The position numbers and the translations under genes were made by a program. A DNA stretch of 64,000 nucleotides from Phaseolus vulgaris (lineage: Eukaryota > Streptophyta > Magnoliopsida > Fabales > Fabaceae). The notes below the pieces were generated by a model. The model was not told the origin of the DNA, did not search any database, and saw only the letters and a program-made list of their open reading frames with translations. Shown here in pieces: positions 1-12,600 of this stretch; position 1 is the stretch's first letter, and each line of letters begins with the position of its first letter. The DNA lies in contig NC_023757.2 of the NCBI RefSeq assembly GCF_000499845.2, positions 40,097,162 through 40,161,161 on the forward strand. The letters are read 5' to 3'.

Positions 1-499
1 TTAAAAAGAAAAAAAACATACATCAATTAAAGTAATATCTTATTATTATTATTTTTACTAACACATGTCCACTTTCTTAGGATAATAAAAATAAGAATAT
101 AATTAATTTTTTTATTATAATAAAATTAATTTAAAAATATTAAAAAAGTTGTACATAAAATTAATTACAAGAATAATTTTTTTATTAATTTTTATAATGT
201 TATAATTATATGATAAAAATATTTTGTAATTTTTTTATTAAAATAAAAAAGTGAAATCATATAATAAAATAATTTTTTTATTAACTGCTATAGTTAAATA
301 ATAAAAATATTTTTAATCTTTATAGATAATATTTTTAAATAATAAAAACTATTTTTTTAATAAATACAGATAGAAAGAGTAAAAAAAATTACATACACTT
401 GGACAATTGCAAATTCCAATTTTATTATTAATTGTCGTAAATTAATTTTCAGTTAGTTTTAGTTTATATTGAAAAGAGGTTATGTAACTACTTCTTAAT
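1..499. other. AT-rich intergenic DNA
   Basis: Very AT-rich sequence with long A and T runs and no convincing ORF. It is the upstream flank of the TFIIE-alpha gene. I see no recognisable element in it. Confidence 0.7.
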
Positions 500-537
500 G
501 GAACCGCCCCTGGTTCCGTTCATTTCTCTATAAATAC
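500..537 (+). promoter_or_regulatory. TFIIE-alpha core promoter: inverted repeat plus TATA box
   Basis: A TATA-like box (CTATAAATACC, 528-537) lies about 150 bp before the proposed start codon at 689. Just upstream is an inverted repeat, GGAACC-gcccct-GGTTCC (500-517); its arms extend to 9 bp with one mismatch. The spacing places transcription start near 555-565. The role of the inverted repeat is unknown. Confidence 0.55.
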
Positions 538-688
538 CAGTGACAGTCCAAGTACTTTCTTGCAGCAATTATTGAAATGTTGGGAGCAGAGATATCTAGA
601 CCTCACCTCACTCTAGTCAACTAACTTCACCCACGGTGCTCTCTAGAACCCTAACGACCGTGCTAAAATCCGAAGCCACGTCGAATCG

Positions 689-3600
689 ATGATTGAACCC
701 TATAACAAGTAACATTTTCTATCTCTCTCTAGTTCAAGTGCATCGAAATCGCGTTTAGTCAAATAAAAGTATGAATGAAGAAGAATAAGAGGCTTTGAAT
801 TGCATGCAATTCTGTTTATGACTATCTTAATTTTGTTTTAATTCGTTGAATGAATCTGTCTCTTAGGCTGGTTAAACTAGCGGCTAGGGCTTTCTACGAT
901 GATCTTACGAGCAAAGGAGATAACCAGCTCAAAACAGGAAGGAGTGATAACAGAGGAATTGCTGTAGTGGTTCTTGACGCGCTCACGAGGTTCGAGTTTT
1001 CTTCTTGTTTATACTGTTCTGAAGACGTGGTTTGAATTTAGTTAGTTGAGTAGTTAAATTGCGAGTAATTGTGGACAAATGCTGCTGCTGCTGCTGCAAT
1101 GCTATTTTGTGAGGCTTTAAGAAGCTCAATATTGGGTTGGTTACTGTAATTTAAAACCATGGGACTAATAATACCTGTGTGCAATTATGGAGGAACGAAA
1201 ACCAGAAGAGAACGAAGTTATTTGAAGTTTCAAGTGCAAAGCAATAGAGAGAACGAGAAAGCCGATAAAATAGAAGGAAAAAAAGGAATGAAATGGCTTA
1301 AATGATATGGGTTGAACTTGACTATATGTGTAGTTGGAAAAACGCTGGTCCGTTATTTATTTAAGTTGGTTTTTGACCGTACTCTTTATTAATATTTGTT
1401 TCAGACGGCAATGGGTTAGAGAAGAAGACTTGGCAAAGGACCTCAAACTGCATACGAAACAACTTCGTCGGACTCTGCGGTTCTTTGAAGAAGAAAAGAT
1501 CATTACTCGCGATCATAGGAGAGAGGTAACTATTTGTTCCTGCCCATGCATTAACCACTGAAGTAGATACTTTCTTTTGTCTGATTCATATTTTGACTGT
1601 GAGAACACAAATAGCTTAGTATCGGTTTTTTGAATGGACTTAAGAGACTCATTCGATGAATGGTATTAAGTCATAACCCTTGACCAACCGGTCAATTAAA
1701 TTAAAACTGTTAATTCCATTTAATGCCCATGTGGCATATTAATTGTCATAGCAAAAAATCAGTGGAGGAAGAAGGAAGGAGACACATAATGAGGACAGGT
1801 GATTTTAATCCATCCCTTGACATAGCAATTTGATAGATTATTTAGGAGTGTTTTTCATATAAGTTGAAAACTGCAGCATAATTCAATAAATGAGAGAAAT
1901 AAAACGGTATATTTCATTTGATAATAATATGGTATTTTCTTGATGCTTATCATAACTGTTTTTTTTTTTTTACTATAATTTGATGAAGAATACAAGTTAA
2001 GATACTCGAGAGTTTCACTCAATAATGTATAGAACCACCTGCAAGATTATTATCCAAATATCTAGTAAGGTGCAACCAACTTTTAAGGTTTAGTCATGCT
2101 GTTTATGTGGGAAAACGCCATAGTTATCATTTTTCAATGCTGTGCTAATGCGGCAAAGTGGCCTTTGGCCACTACAAAGTTTCGATAGTAATGCATTTCA
2201 TGCCCAAAATAGCAGTTGTAGCAGCACAAGTGAGGCTTTTCGAAAGTCCATCTAGCCTTCAAAACAGTGTCATTTACATGCCAGGTGCCAAGGGGAGGGA
2301 TAGCGGCAAACTTAAGATTTCCCTCCACATTTTCAGAATTCAAGATATCCCTGTAGGGAGGAGAAGGGACAGTGTCCAGGTGTTATTTTACTTCAGAGTA
2401 GTGAACTCAGCTTGCATGGCAGCAAGCCAAGTCTCATCTTTTAAGGCCTGTTTGACATTCTTTGGTTCCGCATGATCAAGAAGCCAAGTGAGATTGAGTC
2501 TAGGCATTACAAAAACAGAATTGGATCTGGTCTGCATGGGATGAGTATTGACAGGAAAGGAATTTGGTGGAGAAGATATCAGAGGATGTTTGAAAGGAGG
2601 AGGAAATAAACTTGGAATTTGAATGGCTGTGAAGACTCTGAAGAGGAAGATAGAGGGGATAGTTACTTGTGGGGAAACTAGAGGTATTGGGGATGCAGGC
2701 AGAGAGGGCGGTGGTGAAGAGATCTTTATAAGGAAAACAATTCATTAAACACCACATCTTTCGATATGAATAATCTGCCATCATGAGAAACAGAATTATG
2801 GCATTTATGAGACTGGATTATTCAAGGAATAGGCACTATTGGATTTGAAATCTAATCTGTGTTTATTGTTTGGATGTAAGAAGGGAAAATAAGAGCAATC
2901 AGACATGCTGAAAGCTGTAACCTGGTGACTATTTGCACATTGCTTGATATGGAACTTCAAGCTTAAGAGAAAATATAGGAAGGCTATTTACAAGATAATA
3001 GAGTATACTTCTATATGTAGATTTCTGACTCAGCTCTTAGTCAGAGTTATTAGCCAACTGTCATTCTGTTATGACAGTTGGCGTTAGTTGGGTTAGTCAG
3101 TTGTCATTCTGTTTTGACAGCTGGAGTTCCTTGGGCTTAGGTATAGTTTGTAGCCCAACCTGTTCCTCTGTATAAATAACTGAGCTCAATAGCTCTGTTG
3201 GAGTAATCAATTCATTTTTACAGTTTAATAAAATTTCACTTTCCTTTTTCTTTCCCATTTCTATGAATTCCTTACAAGATAAACAGAAGCAACAAATATA
3301 TGATCCCAGAATTTTAAGGGAAGAGAAGCTTGAGGGAGAGTGAGTCTGAAATCCCTATTCCATTATCTGTCGATGCTTGCGATTCAACTTCTGCATTTTG
3401 ATGATGTATATGGGGGCATTGACATATTAATCTATAAAAACTTTAATCTTGAAGGAATTTAGTCAAAGGACATAATTGAAGGAATAGCCAATTTGAAGTT
3501 CAAACATTTTCTGAATTGTTTAAAAACAGAAAAAATATTAGCCTTGTGTTTGAATAAGTACAGCCATATAAATATGGAGTATGTATCAACGAATGTTAAC

Positions 3601-6600
3601 TTGAGAGGAATCTGAACTCAAAGAAATTGAATAAGAAGTGTTAGATTTTTAGCATGTGTCAAATTGACGGGAAACTAATTCAGAGTAAACTTTTCTATTG
3701 CCCTGATTGAGTTATGAGCAAGAAGACTCTGCTACTATCTTTAAAAGTAGATTTATGTTTAACTCAATCTCACAAAATTGACTTGTGAAGGAAGGTTTGC
3801 ATCCATTCATATATTATAATTTGGCCATATCTTTGGTTAATGTGAGATTTCTAATATATACTTTGGTTAATTATTGATATTCCTGGAATAACTTTTAAAT
3901 TTTAAAATAATTAAAATAAAAAAGTTGTATTTAGTTAGAAAATAATTTCCCTCAATTTCCATGGTCCTGTAACTTTCTGACCTCCTCAGTATGATAATAA
4001 AAACTGTATAGACATGGTAATATAGCTTTTCTTGGAAAAAAATATACCTATAAAAATTTTATGGTTGACCTTTTAACAAATGTGAGAAGAAATATTCTTA
4101 CTTTCATTTCTCTGGGAATGCAAAGAGATTCTATGAAACAAATGTTCCTTAGAGTTCCCTATGATTCAACACTTCCAATAACTTCAGTGAGAATCCTACT
4201 CGTTAGTGTAGATTAAAGCCAAAATAGGGGCAACTGATTTTGTCGCACCCAGGCTAGATACAGCTTTCAATGCACCATTGCTGTGATCTTCTTTGGTGAG
4301 AATGTGTGGATTCACAAGATAGGAGGGAAGACTATATAACCTTAAAAAATTGACTCAATCCGTTGACGCCAGAGAAGGAAGTTATCTTCAGTGAGTTCTT
4401 CTGAAGTTGTATAGGGGAAGGAAAGTACAACAAAGAGGAAGACAACATAGGATGGTTTAGTGTTGGAACTATAGAGGCTATTGTTGACTGAACTTAGTAC
4501 AAAGAATGGGAGAATATTGTAAATTGAGTTTCTATTTCTGAATACAAAAACTGGGACTATACGAGAGATGCACAACTGTTACAGTTATCACAGTGAAATC
4601 ATAGGTAATTAGTGATAACAGAAAACTGAAAACTGTGCAGAAAACTATCAAGCTAAACCAGAGGGAAAAACACTTAGAAAATAACTAGATAACCTGGAGA
4701 AGATTACTTTCTGAACTTTTTTTTTCTAAATCATGATGAATGAAGAATAGGTAAGCACTTTTAAGACTATTATTTTAGAAGGTTCCCTCTTTTGGATACA
4801 TTTCATATTATATCCTCTATCATGTAAAATTTCTTCCATCTATTATGTTAAGTTTAAATTCTGCATAACTAGTTATTTATGTTTCTGGTTTATAAGTCTC
4901 ATCTGTTGATGTGTGTTTTATAGATTTGTTTTAAGTGTTTTTTATTGTTAGATTTGATTGTATGTGAGAGTTGTGGTTGAATGTATTCAAGTACATCTTT
5001 TCTGATTTGACCTCAGACAGCAAAAGGTGCAAAAATTTATAGTGCTGCTGTAGCTGCTACAGCTGATGGTCATCAGGCAGCAAAGGAGGGAGAAGAAAAG
5101 GTCAAGCTGCATACACACTCTTACTGTTGTCTAGATTATGCACAGGTCCATCTCCACACTCTAATTCTTCCATAATTGTGGTTTAGGAAGGATATTTGGG
5201 TATTTATTTGCAGGGAGAAGGGAAAAACAATGCTATTTTACCCTTTTTATTGACAATTCATTTGAAACGTTACAAATGTACAACCAATTTATGCCCCTTC
5301 CACATGTAGAAAGTCTTATGTTAAATTTCATTGCAGATTTATGATGTGATTAGGTACAGACTACATCGTATGAAGCATAAGCTGAAAGATGAGTTAGAGA
5401 ACAAAAATACACTTCAGGAATATATATGTCCAAACTGTGGAAAAAGGTTTCAATAATTCATTGTAATATAATATCATATTGTCAAATTTATTTTGTATTG
5501 ATGCATTTCTATTCTATAACACTTGGGTATGTGAATTACGTTAGATACAATGCTTTGGATGCTTTGCGGTTAGTATCGTTTGAAGATGAAGATTTTCACT
5601 GTGAAAGTTGTGATGGAAAACTAGAGGTTGAAATTGATAAGATAGCTGCTCAAGATGGGGGAGATGGAGATGACAATGCAAGAAGACGACGACGTGAAAA
5701 GTTAAAGGACATGCTTCAGAAGATGGAGGTTCTTATCTGATTTTACTATGCTGTTTATTTATATCTGTGGTGTCATGTGATGGATCATTTTACTTAGTTT
5801 CGTTATTGTTGATGATGTTTAGATGGTTATCATTGTTCTTTTCAAGAACTGGGAAACGTAGCAAATTTAGTTTATAGCAATAAATGATTGTGCTGTTATG
5901 CTTCATGGTTATTATGTAAGAAATCTTAGAATATGCCAAGTCATATTTTCCCTGAGGATTATGATTGTAGGGTTTGTTTCCGGTTTGCATGTATCATTAA
6001 TCTCTCTCTCTCCGATTCTTTATCTTATTGTTAAATTAAGCTATTTAATGTGATTCCCACTAGAAGATTCATTTCAAGTATAGGAACTATCATTTGGTGG
6101 TAAGGTTAATCTCTACTAATTGATTTTATGCAACATAAAAAAGTCAACTATTTTTATTTGTTTGTTATTTTACAAATTGAAATTTAAGCCAAAAAATTGA
6201 AACTATATTCTTAGAAAATGGACTTTAAGCCTACTTCATTCTCACAAAACTTGCCTGTAACTTGAGATTTACATCCACTTGTATACGATAATTTAGCTAT
6301 ATATCTAGTTGATATGGGATTCTCAATATATATAAACCTTGTAAACCTACCTTCCATGTGTTCTAAAGAACAAAAGTACGAGCCCAAATTTAATGAATGT
6401 TTGAAACTAATTTTACTAAAATCTTACACTCAATCATAAAATATCATTTTGGAACTAGGTACTGCTAAATTCAACTCGAAGCCACCATTATGAAAAGTAA
6501 AAAAGAAAAAACCTCCCATGTGTAAATGTCTGTTAGGTTTCATGCGTTTGCACCTTACTACCATTGTGACTGTAAAATGATGATCACTGCCTGAGATGAA

Positions 6601-9600
6601 GATAAAAAAACTTATTGTAGCCATGCATGGGGAAGTTGTCAACTACATCAATTTTCAAATAAGAAAGATGCAGAAGGCAGCATCCTTGTTTTCCATTCTT
6701 CTATACCAATTAGGACTTGGGAAATGATCAAAATAATGAACTTTTTGCCAGTTCAAGCTTGAATGTAGCATTTTGGTGGCCAAACATCAATGAACACTTG
6801 GGTGTCTGATACCATCTTCCAAAGTGAGATTTTAGCCTAACTCAATCTTGCAAAACTGGTTTGTAAGATGATGTGTGCGTTTACTTATATACTATAATTT
6901 GATCATTAGTCAATGTGAGATTTCCAACAATATTAAATGACCCACCTTAGTTTAGAAGCGGGGAAAGAGAAGTTGATGATCACATTTGAATTTCGTGATG
7001 TATTATTAGAATTTGCTCAATATGGCCTTTATTCTTTTTGTTGCTACTTGTCCACAACTTAATCTTGTGATGACTGTTGTACTTCATGTGCTTGTGCAGG
7101 CACAACTCAAGCCTTTAATGGATCAACTCAGTCGGGTAAAAGACTTGCCTGTTCCAGAATTTGGCAATCTTCAAGCATGGGAAGCTCGAGCTAGTGCTGC
7201 TGTCCGTGCAGCTGGTGGAGATATCAATGCTGGTGATTCTAAAATGTCGCAGTTAGGATATAATGGAGTGCCATTGCCATACCGTGGAGACACTAAGGTA
7301 ACATTCTTTTGTTTAAGGGTGTTCTGTTTCTTGCACGTGGAGCAACAGGACAACTATGTACTCCTCCCCCACACCCCAAAGAAAAATAAAAATGATTAGA
7401 TCTCTCCCTGTTATTTTTTGACATTCATCCTCTTCGTATTGTACACTAAAAGTCATCTGTAGGAGCAGTATTAAATTAATAAATAGTATTATTAGATGGA
7501 AGAAAGAAAGAATACAATGGAAAAGGATAGTAGCTAACTTGACAAGGAGTCAAAGACTCTCCAAGAAGAAACAAACAGAAAACATATAAGCATGTTTGTA
7601 CACTAATATACTAACAAATAAAGTATTTCATTGTCATTGCATCTCTTCTTGCTATTCCCCTTAAAAAACCAATTGGCCAAGCACCTTAGGGAGGCCAAAC
7701 AATATAGTTGAAGATGAGAAAGAGAAGACTGGTCTTGGGTAAATATTCTTGAGTGTTACATGATCTGTTAAATCTATATATACAGAGAGACAATAAATAG
7801 AGTGTAGTTCACAAAAAGGGTAATTAGATTCTACGATGTGCAGTGAACTACAACTAATTGGGAAATTGGATAGTGAAAGATACCATGGAGAAGAAAGATA
7901 GAAAATAATATGTAAACCAGGAAATATCATAAATGAGCCAGAATACAATTCTCCTACATGAACCAAAGGCTCCTCTGAGATGCTACTCTCAATCCTGTAA
8001 GCTAGTTCTTTCTTCCCTTCCTTCTGTACACAGTTATTTCATAATGTCCTTTCTAACTAACTCAACCACGTCACCAAATCTTTGACAGAAAATTTGTTGT
8101 TGTCCTTACCTCCTTCTAGAGTATACTTTCCATATAGGTTACTTGCTATGACCCAAGCCCTATAGTTGATACTCCTCTATGCTTTTTTCATCATTCCACC
8201 TCAGGTTTCTATCAGATGGTAATTAAGATAGTAATAATTATTTACAATTCAGATCTGAGGCATGAGAAGATTTTTTAAGTATAAGCATTTTGTGTAAACC
8301 AAATACCAAAGAAGATAACACACCATAATTGAACTAAATTATATTTAGTCTTGCTAAAAACATTTAAAGTTAAAAAGAATTTTATCCAAGTAAACGGGAC
8401 ACACAGTGGTCACCAAAATCACCAAATAACTTAGTTGATATTGATCTACTCATAGGGTAATGTGAAAACAAATTATCAGTTGTTTTTGGGACAGAAGCCT
8501 AGAACCATAGACATCATCATCTGTTATTATTGAACCTGTCCAAAGATATTGGGGGAAAGTTCAGATTTTTAAGGACAACTTCCTAGTCATAAGGAGTTGA
8601 ATGCATAAAAGTATTTGAATATTCACTACAAGTATTAAGAGTCCTGCTTACCCATTATGCTCCTACCCAGGTAGTTTGTGATTTGGGTAATTTTAAAATT
8701 TGTTAAAAGTGAGGATGATTATTTGCATTGAATTATGGTTTGATTTTCCTCTGCCAATATTTAAGAGGTGGAGTTTCTATCTCTGAATTGTATAAGAAAG
8801 CCTGCAAAATGTTGGTTAAAAAATTACTTGCTTGATAGATGTATCTCATAATAAAAAGTTTATAGTATTTCTATATTATCTATTATGATTATTTTTTTAT
8901 AAAGATAGCTTCCTTTATTCAAATATGATTATTATTGAGTTGAATACAACGTGGAAGCTTTTTGAACCTACATTACCTTTTCCCAAAGCAATATAGATTG
9001 AAGAGAACTACTGAGACTGAAATGAATGCAAATAGGGTCTTTCTCTGTTTGTGGTGGTAACATGATAGTTTGTATGTCCATGTTTATCATGAAAGTACTT
9101 GCTAACTTGCTAATGCTTTCATGCCTGTTTTTCTTTCTCCTCATACTTTGTTTGCTGTTAAAATTGTTTAACCTTTCTTTTTTATCTTAAAACAAGTTAC
9201 ATGTGAATGAATATGGACTAGGTAGCTCTCAAGTTATATTAAAATGAATCTTCTTTGATGTTTTCAATTTTTTGCTTTGAGAATATATTCCTTAAATAGT
9301 TTTAACTACTTAATAGTCTATTGATGAATGTGGCAGGTTGTAGTTGACTTCAATAATACTGAAGGCGAAGGAGAGGGCTTTAAGTCTGAAACTGACAGTA
9401 CAACTTTAAAGGTGTTGCCTCCTTGGATGATTACATCAGGTATGAATCTTACAAAGGAACAACGTGGGGAGGTGAAGGAGGAAACAAAGTTGGATGGGAC
9501 TTCAACTTCCACTGCAACACAAGACACAGATGACAAGAAGTCAACAATTGCGCATGCCCATAATAAAAATATACAGGTTCGTAAAATAAGATGAATTTTT

Positions 9601-12600
9601 TGTCCCATTTTGTTTGTTTTCCTTTTCCCTTCCTCCCAAAGGTGTAAGACAATTTTTGTTCACTAAATTTTCTATTTCCTCCTATTTTTTATTTTTATAG
9701 GATGAGTATATTAAGGCTTACTATGCTGCTTTACTTAAACAACAACATGAAATGGAAGAAGCTACAAAAAATCAATTGTCAAATGCACTTGTTGCAGCCA
9801 ATCCTTCTAGCAATACTTCCAATCGTCAGGTTGGCAACAAATCCAAACGTGAGGAAGATGATGATGGTACTGAGTGGGAGGAAGCTCCTATTGCAGGTAA
9901 CATTGTAGTCTTTTAATGTGATATGATATGACTAAAATTTGGATCCTCAAGATTAAATCCATAATGTTTTGGAATTTTGTGTTTAATACTCCTTCCCAAT
10001 CTCCTAAAAAATATAAAAGGCAAGGCATAAGACTTTAAACAATAACTTTTGAAATTCATATGATACTTGTGAGTTTGATTATTTCTTGGATTTTTTTGTC
10101 TTTATATATTTTTAACACACATGGTCATCACCCTGTATTCACACCTAGAACTTTATTATGATTGTGGTTTTAAGATTATTCGGCACCACAAAGGTGACGT
10201 TTACTTGGAATGAATGTTGGGGATACTCACCTTCATATAAAATGTGATTTGGTAAAAACGAACAAATATGGCTAATCTCTTTTTAGTATATATCATCCAA
10301 GTAGAACTAGGTTCAAGCCTAATCAAACATTTGAAACATGTCATTTTGTTGCTTGGACAAGATCTATAAGATATAAACCCAATAGATGATTGGGTCATGT
10401 GGTCTCTGGCGCCAGAGTGAGGAATGTTACCTTCGAATCCTAAGGAGCAATTACTTGAGTCTGCAAGTTTTGTTAATGTGTCCAGCAACCCCCTTAATTT
10501 TAAAATCTCCTCTGTGTTGAACTTTGTGATGGGTTGAATTTTCTGAGTATCAAACATTTTTTAGGTTTGAAGTATGGCAATGCAGATCTAGAAGGAATAC
10601 AGTGGAAGAAAGGAAGGTGTCTAGCATTCAGCATCTTCCTTGATTGTTTAAAACTCAAGCTGCTTGGAAGATCTTAGCACAAGATGGAAGGGGTTTGTTG
10701 TGGCATGTCAAGTTGTAATTATCGTAATGGTTTAAAGCAATTTTGACTGAGTTTGATAACCTCTTCCAAGAGCCAAGGGGTACCTCCTAAGAGAGATCAA
10801 GATCCCAAATATGTGCCCTCACCAATACCTTCATTGGCAAAAAAAATGAGAGAAAGGATTATTAGAGAGATGTTACAAGCTGAGATATTAGACCCAGCAC
10901 TAGCCCTTTTAGCAGTCCTGTCATTTTGGTCAAGAAGAAAGATGGTGTGTAGCCTTTCTGTGTGGATTAAAGGGCACTAAATAGGCTAGCTGTTCTTGAT
11001 AAATTGTCAATCCTTGTGATTGATGAATTGTTAGTGAGCTTGGAGGTGCTGTAATTTTTTAAAAGTCGGATTTGAAGTCTGGATATAACCTGATTGGGAT
11101 AAACAAGGAAGAAGAAATATAGGAAGCTCTTGTTAGGCACTTTGAGAAGCCTAAACTCTCCCAGGGTTCCAAATTCCACTAAATTCCAGCCTCCCACCTT
11201 CCTACCCTCTTCTGTTATCACAATTTCCCCCCCACTCATCTCCCCATTTTCACCGTTTTGGCTATGATGAGGTGCTTTACACTTTTTTTTCTCAAGGTCA
11301 ATCAAGGAGCAATAATGGTTTAATTACTTTGCTTAGGCTGGTGGCCAATTGCCATACTGGGATTTTCAATTGCAGTTGCAGTACGTGCTGCAGACATTGC
11401 AAGATAATGCAATCTGTACTCATTGTAATATGGTTGTGACTTTTTCTGCAATAAAGGTGTCATGCTGCATCAAGTGATGTGATCTGCTATTTAAATCCAT
11501 AGTACTTGGATTGTGTTTGACTGGGTGGTGCTAGCTGCACCAGCATAAGAGCCGGCTCCCTTCAATACTGTTTGAAAAATATGAAAGGAATTTCTGGCAA
11601 GAAATTGTGTTGGGTGAATGTTATTGCGAACAGGAAGCATTACTTTGTTATTTGATCTGAGGTGGTATATTTGATGTTTCAGTAGCATTCTGGTACTTGT
11701 GCTGTGTTTTTCAAATTGAACACTTCATTGGAATTAGAAAATTAAGACTCTTCTTTTCATTGACTACACCTATCCAATTGAGGATCAATTTTGTGATTGT
11801 GATAGAACATCAAATTTAATCTGAAAACACTTACTGAAACAATCTGAAATTATACACAATACCAGTGGTATTCTCCGTGCGCTCTCCTGCATACAGTATT
11901 CTGACTATTCTCTGGTCTCACACTCAAAACAGAAAGTCACAACTGCTCTTTTGCACTGTTCCGAAATTAAGAAAATACACTACAATTCTTAACACTATTT
12001 AAAGGCATAACCACCATTCACTACAAAGCATAACCGCCATTTGACTACAACTCCTGGAATAAACACTCCAAATAGGATATTTTGGACCATGGTCCTGTGC
12101 GTCTGAACCAGACGGAGGCCCATTAATATGAGATCCATTATTCAGTTTCCATCAGATTGATTATATGCTATTTGATTGATGGAAATTTTGGTGTGCCCGG
12201 AGTATAAACTTTTCAAGAATCTTGATGCATGAATTATTTTTTCCTTTTGGGGCTATTACTATGCTGGTGGCAAATTCCACTTGGGGGCCTGGTGGTGTTT
12301 AGTAAGAAACTGCCAGTTGCAACGGTGGCATTGGGTGGCATAGCATCAGTATTGGTAATGAGGAGAGGCAAATCAGACCTTAGTTGATGACGCCAAACAT
12401 CATACAGTTCGAAGAATAGGATCTGGCTTCCATGAGAATATGCCATTGTATCACAGATCGAAAAAGATATACATGGTGGTTCTATTTATACCAACTATGA
12501 GTATTCATAACAAGTAACAAACTATTGCAAACTAAATAAAAGATATTTACTCTCCTAATAACTGGTAGAAATAGGGTAGACAATTGCTGCGGTTGATGTT

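Noticed and set aside
850..1035. ORF starting MNLSLRLVKLAARAF as the TFIIE-alpha N-terminus
   Set aside because: The ATG lies just before a consensus acceptor, and the spliced mini-exon at 689-708 gives a better family match. The 3' part of this ORF reads into the next intron.
9318..9652. Minus-strand ORFs over TFIIE-alpha exon 8
   Set aside because: Shadows of the coding exon 9337-9576, with no independent features.
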